Shown in pieces: positions 1 through 5,502 of a DNA stretch of 6,755 bases. Source of the DNA: Bacillota bacterium (GTDB lineage: Bacteria > Bacillota > Bacilli > Alicyclobacillales > Alicyclobacillaceae); assembly GCA_021816665.1 (NCBI GenBank), contig JAKAXI010000104.1:1-6755 (forward strand), in the 5' to 3' direction. The notes below the pieces were generated by a model. That model saw only the letters and a list, made by a program, of their open reading frames with translations. It was not told the origin of the DNA and did no database searches. Both the position numbers and the translations under genes were made by a program. Each line of letters begins with the position of its first letter. Position 1 is the stretch's first letter.

Positions 1-35
1 AAGGCGGGTCCTGGCGGGATAGCGCCAAATTGGCG
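1..35 (+). repeat. 35-bp exact direct repeat, copy 1
   Basis: Positions 1-35 are identical to 82-116. The segment starts AAGGCGGGTCCTGGCGGGAT and ends with a type A palindrome. The two copies are 81 bp apart, compared with 69-70 bp for the rest of the array. They carry a GGCGGGTCCTGGCGGGAT leader where the later units have GTTCGCYCAAA, so the left part of the array is a variant unit type. The copy begins at the window edge and may be longer. Confidence 0.9.
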
Positions 36-81
36 ATATGGTCGAGGTTGTCAGCAGGATAGCGCCAGAATGGCGGTATCA

Positions 82-116
82 AAGGCGGGTCCTGGCGGGA
101 TAGCGCCAAATTGGCG
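82..116 (+). repeat. 35-bp exact direct repeat, copy 2
   Basis: Identical to 1-35. It is followed by the first GGGGTCACTAGCGCCAGAA segment of the regular 70-bp units, so it marks the junction between the variant left units and the regular right units. Confidence 0.9.
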
Positions 117-361
117 CGATGGGGTCACTAGCGCCAGAATGGCGGTATCAGCAGTGCAATCCCGTTCGCTCAACGCCAAATTGGCGCAATGGGTCACTAG
201 CGCCAGAATGGCGGTATCAGCAGCGTGACCCCGTTCGCCCAAACGCCAAATTGGCGCAATGGGTCACTAGCGCCAGATTGGCGGTATCAGCAGCGTGATC
301 CCGCTCACTCTACGCCCAATTGGCGCACTGGAGTCACTCGCATCACTCATGCAGAACGTGT

Positions 362-380
362 CTAAGCCGTAGTGGCTTAG
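362..380. other. Perfect 7-bp hairpin
   Basis: CTAAGCC (362-368) and GGCTTAG (374-380) are perfectly complementary around the 5-nt loop GTAGT. Neither strand has a T tract after it, so it is not a standard intrinsic terminator. It lies just past the end of the palindrome array and has no clear gene association. It could be a regulator-binding site or part of an RNA structure. Confidence 0.55.
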
Positions 381-402
381 CAGGTGGAACCAAAGGCCCA
401 AC

Positions 403-449
403 AAACGGGGATATCCCCGGGCCAATGGCCTGAGAAATACCCCCGTTTT
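403..449. terminator. Probable bidirectional rho-independent terminator
   Basis: AAACGGGG (403-410) can pair with CCCCGTTT (441-448). The stem is followed by T-rich sequence on both strands: GTTTTCTT on plus and GTTTGTT on minus. Inside the loop, GGCC-AAT-GGCC (420-430) forms a second hairpin. A competing compact palindrome, CGGGGATATCCCCG (406-419), uses the same G run. The element could end leftward transcription from the wall hydrolase gene, whose stop is about 165 bp away, and any rightward transcript leaving the palindrome array. The loop is long for a terminator, so this is a moderate call. Confidence 0.45.
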
Positions 450-505
450 CTTGCCTAACGCCTTGCGCAACCTCTGCCAGTTACAAGCCCCGCCTCTGGG
501 AGGGC

Positions 506-521
506 GACGCCGCTCGGCGTC
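506..521. other. Short GC-rich hairpin GACGCC-GCTC-GGCGTC
   Basis: GACGCC and GGCGTC are perfectly complementary around a GCTC tetraloop, with a weaker outer AGG/CCT match after two mismatches. There is no T tract on either side, so it is not scored as an intrinsic terminator. It lies about 95 bp beyond the stop codon of the leftward wall hydrolase gene and could stabilise the 3' end of that transcript. Confidence 0.4.
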
Positions 522-541
522 AGCCTCAGCCAGCCTCCTCC

Positions 542-606
542 GCGAACGCTCCGCGAACGCTCCGCGAACGACTCCGCGAACGACTCTGCGAACGACTCTG
601 CGAACG
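542..606. repeat. Tandem GCGAACG minisatellite, six copies
   Basis: GCGAACG occurs at 542-548, 553-559, 564-570, 576-582, 588-594 and 600-606. The first steps are 11 bp (CTCCGCGAACG) and the last three are 12 bp (ACTCYGCGAACG). The array ends 7 bp before the stop codon of the leftward wall hydrolase gene, so it lies in that gene's 3' untranslated region. Copies near the gene differ from distal ones by T for C, which suggests step-wise duplication. The reverse complement, CGTTCGC, also occurs inside the 70-bp units at 163-169 and 232-238. Confidence 0.85.
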
Positions 607-613
607 ACACCGC

Positions 614-1768
614 CTACTGAATCACCTGGCGCGCGCCGAGGTACTTGGGTGCCCAGTACGAGTTGTGGATGTTGTCGATCACGAGGCCCATGTCCTCGGA
701 GTCGAGCATCATGCCGTTGCCAACGTAGATGCCGACGTGTGACGCTCCGGGTGCGTAGGTGCTGAAGAACACCAGATCGCCCGGCTGTAGGTTCGCCTCA
801 GAGACTGGCACACCGACTGCGTACTGCTCCTCAGACGTGCGCGGTATGTTAATGCCAAAGTGACCGAAGACGAACTGCGTAAAGCCGGAGCAATCGAAGC
901 CTGGACTCGGGCTTGTCCCGCCCCAGACGTACGGGGTCCCCATGAACTGTTCGCCGAACTGAATGATCGCCTGCGCGTTTCCGCTCGGCAGGCTCCCAGA
1001 GGTGTGGTGCTGCGCTGCCTTGGCAGCCAACTGAGTTTCGTATTCAATCTGCGAAATTTGCTGAGCAGTCAAGTGAATCTGACTCTCAAGCAGGGTGCGG
1101 CGTCGAGTCTGTTGGCCAATGTTCGCCTTAACTTCAGCGAGCATGTGTTGGTGCTGCGCCTGCAATACCTGCTCCGCGTGTTGGAAGGTCTGCAGTTGAG
1201 CCCGCTTGGTCGACAAGGTCGCGTACTGCAGTTGCTGCTGTTTCTGCTGTGTCAGGATGACCTGCTGCAGGGCCGTCACCTGATCGACCAGTTTCTTTTG
1301 GGCTTTGGTAATCTGCTCAAGCATGTAGAGGCGCGACAACAAGTTGTCAAAACTAGTTGAGTTCATCAGTACGCTCAAGTACGACACATGACCGTTCTCG
1401 TACATGGAGCGAATTTGTCCGACCAAGTCGGCCTTGTCCGTGTTCAGCTTGGCGTGATTCGCCTTCAGTTTCACAGTCAGCGCTGCGATGTGTGCGTTCA
1501 CCTGTGCCATCTGCTGTTGGTTCTGTGCGATCGCGGACATGACGTTAGAGAGCGAAAACTGTTCTTGTTGGACCGCGCTCTGCAAAGTCGTCTCCTGTTG
1601 CTTTTCCTGCGAAATTTGCGCGTAGGTTTGGTTGGATTCCGACTTCAACTTACTCATCAACTGCTGTTCAGACGCGAGTGAAGCAGCTTGCGTCGGCGTG
1701 ACCGTCGTGGCAGCCAGCGCCGCAATAGCTACCAATCCCGCGAGAGCAGTTCGTGTGGCGCGCAACAA
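614..1768 (-). CDS. Secreted coiled-coil NlpC/P60 peptidoglycan hydrolase (CwlO/PcsB-like architecture)
   Basis: A 384-residue exported cell-wall enzyme. Residues 1-28 form a Sec signal peptide: MLRATR, then a hydrophobic Ala/Leu/Val core, then TPTQA before cleavage. Residues about 30-250 are a Gln-rich coiled coil holding a PcsB/CwlO-type segment, YENGHVSYLSVLMNSTSF (123-140), followed by SRLYMLEQI. After a Ser/Gly linker, residues 265-384 are the NlpC/P60 domain, with the catalytic Cys293 in FDCSGF and His344 in SHVGIYVGNG. This family cleaves D-Glu-meso-diaminopimelate type bonds in stem peptides, and the coiled coil usually controls activity. The third polar catalytic position, often His or Asn, seems to be Asp356 (MMLDSED). 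The TTG at 1768 is chosen because AGGAGG lies 8 nt upstream and the signal peptide starts there. An ATG at 1846 would add 26 non-signal residues and has a weak ribosome site. The domain ends in the usual GARQVI, so the gene looks complete. It is divergent from the amidohydrolase gene and monocistronic here. Confidence 0.93.
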   Translation of the reverse strand: MLRATRTALAGLVAIAALAATTVTPTQAASLASEQQLMSKLKSESNQTYAQISQEKQQETTLQSAVQQEQFSLSNVMSAIAQNQQQMAQVNAHIAALTVKLKANHAKLNTDKADLVGQIRSMYENGHVSYLSVLMNSTSFDNLLSRLYMLEQITKAQKKLVDQVTALQQVILTQQKQQQLQYATLSTKRAQLQTFQHAEQVLQAQHQHMLAEVKANIGQQTRRRTLLESQIHLTAQQISQIEYETQLAAKAAQHHTSGSLPSGNAQAIIQFGEQFMGTPYVWGGTSPSPGFDCSGFTQFVFGHFGINIPRTSEEQYAVGVPVSEANLQPGDLVFFSTYAPGASHVGIYVGNGMMLDSEDMGLVIDNIHNSYWAPKYLGARQVIQ

Positions 1769-1776
1769 TAGCCACT

Positions 1777-1782
1777 CCTCCT
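1777..1782 (-). promoter_or_regulatory. Ribosome binding site deciding the TTG start of the wall hydrolase
   Basis: On the minus strand AGGAGG lies 8 nt before TTG at 1768-1766. A second TTG follows directly at 1765-1763, but its spacing of 11 nt is worse. This site would otherwise be inside the coding sequence if the upstream ATG at 1846 were used. Confidence 0.8.
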
Positions 1783-1930
1783 GCCTGAAGAGATGGTTCG
1801 ACTCCGCCATAAACCGAGGCAGATCGTCGACATAAAGGTGCGACATGCGCCTTCTTTACTTCGACACGACACGGCAAAATCCTCTGTCTACAGCAAAAAT
1901 TCGAGACTGAATTAAACTGGTTCAGCCCCG

Positions 1931-1952
1931 TTGCGCAGTCCTTTTTGCGCAG
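1931..1952. repeat. Direct repeat TTGCGCAG in the divergent intergenic region
   Basis: TTGCGCAG occurs at 1931-1938 and 1945-1952, 14 bp apart. Each copy contains the palindrome TGCGCA. It lies between the divergent wall hydrolase and amidohydrolase genes, upstream of the predicted rightward promoter, where a regulator could bind. No regulator is identified and the match could be chance. Confidence 0.35.
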
Positions 1953-1978
1953 GCGGCACGACCGCTTCTTATGACCCT

Positions 1979-2007
1979 TTGGGACTGTTCGCCAATCCTG
2001 ATATCAT
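1979..2007 (+). promoter_or_regulatory. Predicted SigA-type promoter for the amidohydrolase and perhaps thiL-tsaE-tsaB-rimI
   Basis: TTGGGA (1979-1984) as -35 and TATCAT (2002-2007) as -10 are separated by 17 bp. These match 4/6 and 5/6 of TTGACA/TATAAT. Transcription would start near 2014, leaving a short leader of roughly 25 nt before the GTG at 2040. I did not find an equally good promoter for the leftward gene in this region. Confidence 0.5.
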
Positions 2008-2026
2008 AGAGGGAAATCAAACCATC

Positions 2027-2032
2027 GGAGGG
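2027..2032 (+). promoter_or_regulatory. Ribosome binding site favouring the GTG start at 2040
   Basis: GGAGGG is only 1 nt from the ATG at 2034, too close for normal initiation, but 7 nt from the in-frame GTG at 2040. The GTG start is therefore preferred. It removes two residues (Met-Arg). Confidence 0.65.
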
Positions 2033-2039
2033 AATGCGC

Positions 2040-3755
2040 GTGTGGCTCTTGACCGGTGCCAACGGCTATTGCTTTGACCTTGAGAACACGCGCTTTGACG
2101 CTGTCGTTGTAGACGGGGCGTCAATCGTTGCGGTCGGGACAGCGACTGAACTGCGCCTGCAGTTTGGCGGCCGCCTCGACAGGACGATCGATGTTGGTGG
2201 TGCAACGGTCATACCAGGGCTCGTCGACAGCCACCTGCATGTCGCCGCGCTCGGGGAGCAGTCTCTCGCACTCGACCTCACCGGGGTTGAGAGTCGCAGT
2301 GACTTGCTCGCGCGTGTGACTCGTCACGCTCGCCAACTCGCACCGGGCGCATGGGTGCAGGGCAGCGGATGGGACGACAACCGAATGCAAGACGGTGTGC
2401 CGACGATTGACGAACTCGATCACGCTGCAGGCGGCCGGCCACTTCTTCTCACACGAGTGTGTCGACACGCCTACCTTGCCAACCGTGCGGCATTCGAGCG
2501 GGCTGGTCTGTCGGACACTTCGCTCGATCCCGCTGAGGGCAGCTACGGCCGGGACGCGTCAGGGAAATTGAACGGATGGGTGTACGAAAACGCCTCACGA
2601 CCATTGCTTCGCGCGATCCCCAGTTGGACCGAAGCCGACTGGGAGCACGCGCTCGAAGTGGGGATGCGCTCAGCGCTTGCTGTCGGCATCACGGCCGTTC
2701 ACACGGACGACACGCGCAACCTCGGCGGATTCGCGCCTACGTGGCGCCTGTACCGGCGTCTGCTTGAGCGAGGCGTCAGGCTCCGTGTGCATGAATTGGT
2801 CGACTGGCATGTTCTGTCCGAAGCGCGCGCGGTGCTGCTAGGCGGCGATGGGCTCACAGACGCTGCGCAATCGCACCGCACCAGCGTCCACATCGGCGGC
2901 GCGAACGAGGGCCTGGCGCACATCGGCAGCGTGCGCATGAGCGCCAGTCACGACCTTGACTTGACGGACTGGCTGGAAGTGGGGGCTGCGAAGCTGTTTT
3001 CCGACGGCGCGTTCGGCGGCCGCACCGCTTGGCTATCTGCTCCGTACAGCGATGCGCCAGCGACCTGTGGCACGCCGATGTACACCGTCGCAGAGCTGAC
3101 TGAGCGGGTGCAGCAGGCGCGCCACTTGGGGTTTCCAGTCGCGATCCACTGCATTGGCGACGCCGCGCTCGACACAGTCTTGACGGCGCTGGAGCGGGCT
3201 GGAAGACCTACTATGGGGATCACGGCCGTCGCCCGCGACCGGATCATTCATGCAGAACTTGTCCGGCCCGACCTGCTGCAAAGGATGGCGAAGCTTGGCG
3301 AGAGTGCCGTCATCGACGTGCAGCCGCGGTTTGTGCCAAGCGACTTTCCGTGGGTGGCGGAACGGCTTGGCCCCGAGCGGGCAGCCTCTGTCGGCGCGTG
3401 GCGCACCATGCGCGCACACGGGCTGCACTTGGCTGGCGGGTCGGACGCGCCAATTGAGCCTGTGTCGCCGCTCCTTGGCGTGCATGCCGCTGTGACGCGG
3501 CGGCAACCTGACGGCACTGACCCGGGTTACAACCTGGCGGAAGCATTGACACTTGTTGAGGCAATTCAACTGTTTACGTCCGACGCATGCTTTGCGAACG
3601 GCTCGGAAGGCCGCAAGGGTCGGGTCGTCGCGGGCACTCTCGCCGACTTCACCGTCATCGACCGAGATGTGGTCGACCCGCGACACCCGGACGACGTCCG
3701 CGACGCAAGGGTTCTTCGCACAATCGTCGGCGGCGAGACAGCGTTCGAAGCGTAG
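2040..3755 (+). CDS. YtcJ/NfdA-type metal-dependent amidohydrolase (Amidohydro_3), substrate unknown
   Basis: A 571-residue cytosolic hydrolase with no signal peptide. The order is typical of the family. A small beta domain (residues about 1-55) is followed by VIPGLVDSHLHV with the metal-binding His65 and His67. Then come KLFSDGAFGGRTAWL with Lys318 (the family's usual GSLGSRTA region), AIHCIGDAALD with His370, IIHAEL with His404, GGSDAPIEPVSPLLGV with the catalytic/metal Asp469, and a C-terminal return to the beta domain (GTLADFTVID). Length is normal for YtcJ-like proteins (about 530-580). Known relatives include N-substituted formamide deformylase, but substrate cannot be predicted from these motifs. 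Residues about 268-308 (GGDGLTDAAQ through SASHDLDL) form a less familiar stretch just before the Lys318 motif and may be a lineage-specific insertion. The GTG start is chosen for ribosome-site spacing. The gene is upstream of thiL with a 77-bp gap and no visible terminator, so co-transcription is possible. Confidence 0.92.
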   Translation: MWLLTGANGYCFDLENTRFDAVVVDGASIVAVGTATELRLQFGGRLDRTIDVGGATVIPGLVDSHLHVAALGEQSLALDLTGVESRSDLLARVTRHARQLAPGAWVQGSGWDDNRMQDGVPTIDELDHAAGGRPLLLTRVCRHAYLANRAAFERAGLSDTSLDPAEGSYGRDASGKLNGWVYENASRPLLRAIPSWTEADWEHALEVGMRSALAVGITAVHTDDTRNLGGFAPTWRLYRRLLERGVRLRVHELVDWHVLSEARAVLLGGDGLTDAAQSHRTSVHIGGANEGLAHIGSVRMSASHDLDLTDWLEVGAAKLFSDGAFGGRTAWLSAPYSDAPATCGTPMYTVAELTERVQQARHLGFPVAIHCIGDAALDTVLTALERAGRPTMGITAVARDRIIHAELVRPDLLQRMAKLGESAVIDVQPRFVPSDFPWVAERLGPERAASVGAWRTMRAHGLHLAGGSDAPIEPVSPLLGVHAAVTRRQPDGTDPGYNLAEALTLVEAIQLFTSDACFANGSEGRKGRVVAGTLADFTVIDRDVVDPRHPDDVRDARVLRTIVGGETAFEA

Positions 3756-3818
3756 AAGTTACCAGGCGTTAGCAGTTTTGCAACGAGGAGCACCGAGGCC
3801 GAGAGGTTTCGAGCGCAG

Positions 3819-3824
3819 AGGAGG
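3819..3824 (+). promoter_or_regulatory. Ribosome binding site of thiL
   Basis: AGGAGG lies 8 nt before the GTG at 3833 and fixes that start. The 3756-3832 gap has no clear terminator hairpin, no recognisable thiamine (TPP) riboswitch and no good promoter. Confidence 0.75.
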
Positions 3825-3832
3825 TCTGGCCT

Positions 3833-4954
3833 GTGGCTCAGCTAGGCGGGCTTGAAGAGTTTGGGCTGATCGCGCATTTGACTGACTGCTACCGATCCCG
3901 ACTGAAGACTCGTACGGAGAGCAGTGGCGATGGGTCTCAGCCAACTGCTGGCGAGGTGCCAGGCGTTCGCGTCGACATCGGCGATGACGCGGCTGTATTA
4001 ACAGTCAACGCGGACGAAGACCTCGTCTTGACGACAGACACGATGGTGGAAGGCGTGCACTTCCTGCCCGAGACGATGGACTGGTCGGATGTGGGCTACA
4101 AGGCTGTCGCAGCGTCGGTTAGTGACGTGGCGGCGATGGGCGGGAGGGCGCGGCATGTGGTGCTCGCCATCGCGATCCCGGAGCATGTGGAACTCGCATC
4201 ACTCGAGGCGCTTTACGAGGGCGTGGCAGACGTCTGCGCCGACACTGGCTGTCGGCTCGTCGGCGGCGACGTAGTCGGTACGAGCGGGCCGTTCGTCGTC
4301 ACGAGCACCGTCCAAGGCGTCGTCCCAGTGGGGAAGGCTGTTCGGCGCAGTGGTGCACGGCCGGGGGACATCGTGTTTGTGACCGGCACAGTCGGCGACT
4401 CCGGGGCCGGACTCGCGCTACAGCACCCAACTGTCAGTCAGACGGCGGCCAACCGCACGATGCCGCCGTATGTGCCCGCAGACGAGGCGTACACTTTGCG
4501 CCAGCGCCACCGCAGACCGCGGCCGCAAGTGGAGGCTGGCCCAATTCTGCTCGAGGGCGGTGCGACGTCCCTCGATGACATCAGCGATGGACTAGCGAGT
4601 GAGCTCAACGAGATCGCCAAATCGAGCGGCGTCCGCTTGCGCGTCGAAGCGGCGCGCGTTCCGCTCTCGCCCGCGGTGCAAAACTTCGCCCGTGGACGGC
4701 GTGAAGATCCGCTCGCGTACGCTTGGTACGGCGGTGAGGACTATCAATTGGTTGGCACAGCCCCACCGTTTGCCTTTGCGCGCATTCTGGCGCGCTTTGA
4801 CGGCTTGGGTGTCCGCATCACGCAGATTGGCCGTGTAGAGCCAGGGGACGGCGAAGTCGTTGCCGTTTTGCCAAGCGGGATCATCGACCTCTTGGAGCCG
4901 AGAGGGTACAATCACTTTAAGGAATCGCGCGAGAACGGGCCATTGCAGCCGTGA
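3833..4954 (+). CDS. thiL: Thiamine-monophosphate kinase ThiL
   Basis: ThiL phosphorylates thiamine monophosphate with ATP to give thiamine diphosphate, the last step of thiamine cofactor synthesis. It belongs to the PurM/SelD-like AIRS kinase superfamily. The family motifs are all visible in order: IGDDAAVL (49-56), TDTMVEGVHF (68-77), VGYKAVAASVSDVAAMGG (87-104), VGGDVVGTSGPFVVT (143-157), RSGARPGDIVFVTGTVGDSGAGLAL (172-196), RHRRPRPQVEAG (225-236), DDISDGLASELNEIA (248-262) and WYGGEDYQLV (298-307). At 373 residues it is longer than the B. subtilis protein (about 325). The extra length sits mainly in a 49-residue N-terminal segment before GDDAAV and in a Pro/Ala stretch near 200-216. The GTG start has a perfect AGGAGG. 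The stop codon overlaps a GTG that could start the next gene (GTGA). Confidence 0.96.
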   Translation: MAQLGGLEEFGLIAHLTDCYRSRLKTRTESSGDGSQPTAGEVPGVRVDIGDDAAVLTVNADEDLVLTTDTMVEGVHFLPETMDWSDVGYKAVAASVSDVAAMGGRARHVVLAIAIPEHVELASLEALYEGVADVCADTGCRLVGGDVVGTSGPFVVTSTVQGVVPVGKAVRRSGARPGDIVFVTGTVGDSGAGLALQHPTVSQTAANRTMPPYVPADEAYTLRQRHRRPRPQVEAGPILLEGGATSLDDISDGLASELNEIAKSSGVRLRVEAARVPLSPAVQNFARGRREDPLAYAWYGGEDYQLVGTAPPFAFARILARFDGLGVRITQIGRVEPGDGEVVAVLPSGIIDLLEPRGYNHFKESRENGPLQP

Positions 4955-5013
4955 CAAGGGCGCTTGGCAGGTCCGTTCCGAAAGGGCGCGTGGGCGAGGG
5001 GTTTTGCGGATCG

Positions 5014-5502
5014 ATGGTGAATCAGATGTCGATATCCACATACTCGGGTGCACAGACCAGAAAGCTCGGAGCGGCGCTCGGAGCGCTGCTTGAGGCTGGC
5101 GACGTCGTGCTGCTCTACGGTGAGCTCGGGTCTGGCAAGACGACGTTTGCGCAAGGGGTCGCGTCTGGCCTTGGGATTGCAGGCGATGTGACGAGCCCGA
5201 CGTTTACCCTGCTGACGGAGTACGAAGATGGGCGCATGCCACTTCTACACGCGGACCTCTACCGACTCGACGGCGATCGCGAAGCCGCCTTTGCGACCGG
5301 CCTTGAAGACTACCTCGACAGCGACGCAGCCGTGCTCATCGAGTGGCCTGAGGCTGTCGCGGACGACATCGCAGACGCACTGCACGTGCGCATCGAACGG
5401 GCGCCACTGCCGCGTGTGGATGAGCGGGATCTGATTTGTCGAGCGACCGGACCGCGCAGTTTCACACTCTTGGACGAGTGGGTGAAAAAGTGGCTGTTTT
5501 AG
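5014..5502 (+). CDS. tsaE: tRNA t6A biosynthesis ATPase TsaE
   Basis: TsaE is the small P-loop ATPase that works with TsaB and TsaD to form threonylcarbamoyladenosine at A37 of ANN-decoding tRNAs. Numbered from the ATG at 5014, it shows the Walker A GELGSGKTT (36-44), SPTFTLLTEYEDG (61-73), HADLYRLD (79-86) and LIEWPE (108-113), all diagnostic for the family. The 162 residues match the B. subtilis homologue (about 158). The start is uncertain. GTG at 4951 overlaps the thiL stop (GTGA) and would add a basic 21-residue tail. ATG 5014 has GAGGGG 12 nt upstream. ATG 5026 has GGTGA 5 nt upstream and fits the family N-terminus equally well. The gene ends inside tsaB. Confidence 0.95.
   Translation: MVNQMSISTYSGAQTRKLGAALGALLEAGDVVLLYGELGSGKTTFAQGVASGLGIAGDVTSPTFTLLTEYEDGRMPLLHADLYRLDGDREAAFATGLEDYLDSDAAVLIEWPEAVADDIADALHVRIERAPLPRVDERDLICRATGPRSFTLLDEWVKKWLF

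Larger units (their letters stand above)
1..341. repeat. Tandem array of alternating short palindromes, ~70-bp period
   Basis: Nine copies of CGCCA-N3-TGGCG can be read directly. Type A has the core CGCCAAATTGGCG (23-35, 104-116, 174-186, 244-256, and 313-325 with CGCCC in the left arm). Type B has CGCCAGAATGGCG (63-75, 132-144, 201-213, and 271-283 with GAT in the centre). They alternate A-B-A-B. From the third site onward the centre-to-centre steps are about 28, 42, 27, 43, 27 and 42 bp, so a full unit is 69-70 bp. The sequence between sites is also conserved (for example GGTATCAGCAG after each of the last three B sites), so these are repeat copies and not unique spacers. The array enters from the left edge and decays after about 341. 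A period of 69-70 is not a multiple of three, which argues against coding. Function is unknown: a protein-binding array, a structured RNA or a chromosomal repeat family are all possible. Confidence 0.93.

Noticed and set aside
51..242. Minus-strand open frame with repeated DTAILAL peptide
   Set aside because: It is the translation of the palindrome array. The period of 69-70 bp changes frame between units, there is no ribosome site, and no protein family is recognisable.
1..341. CRISPR array
   Set aside because: The intervals between palindromes are themselves conserved from unit to unit, and two different palindromes alternate. CRISPR spacers would be unique, and no cas gene is in the window.
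267..470. Minus-strand 67-codon open frame crossing the terminator region
   Set aside because: It has a TTG start without a ribosome binding site, runs through two hairpins and into the repeat array, and shows no recognisable domain.
506..521. Intrinsic terminator for the wall hydrolase gene
   Set aside because: The hairpin is good but no T tract follows on either strand; the 403-449 element is the better terminator candidate.
451..765. Plus-strand Arg/Thr/Ser-rich open frame
   Set aside because: It reads through the GCGAACG repeat and then antisense to the NlpC/P60 domain. The composition is a by-product of GC-rich repeats.
860..1360. Plus-strand 166-codon open frame
   Set aside because: It is entirely antisense to the wall hydrolase, whose domains are clear. 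The Leu-rich protein reflects the complement of Gln codons in the coiled coil.
3033..3686. Minus-strand 217-codon open frame
   Set aside because: It is antisense to conserved amidohydrolase motifs and has no domain of its own. Long antisense frames are expected in GC-rich genes.
3756..3832. TPP riboswitch ahead of thiL
   Set aside because: The gap is only 77 bp and lacks the conserved TPP riboswitch core (such as CTGAGA and its partner segment), so the required structure does not fit.
5032..5040. DnaA-box-like ATATCCACA
   Set aside because: A single 8/9 match inside the tsaE coding region, with no cluster of boxes or AT-rich stretch.
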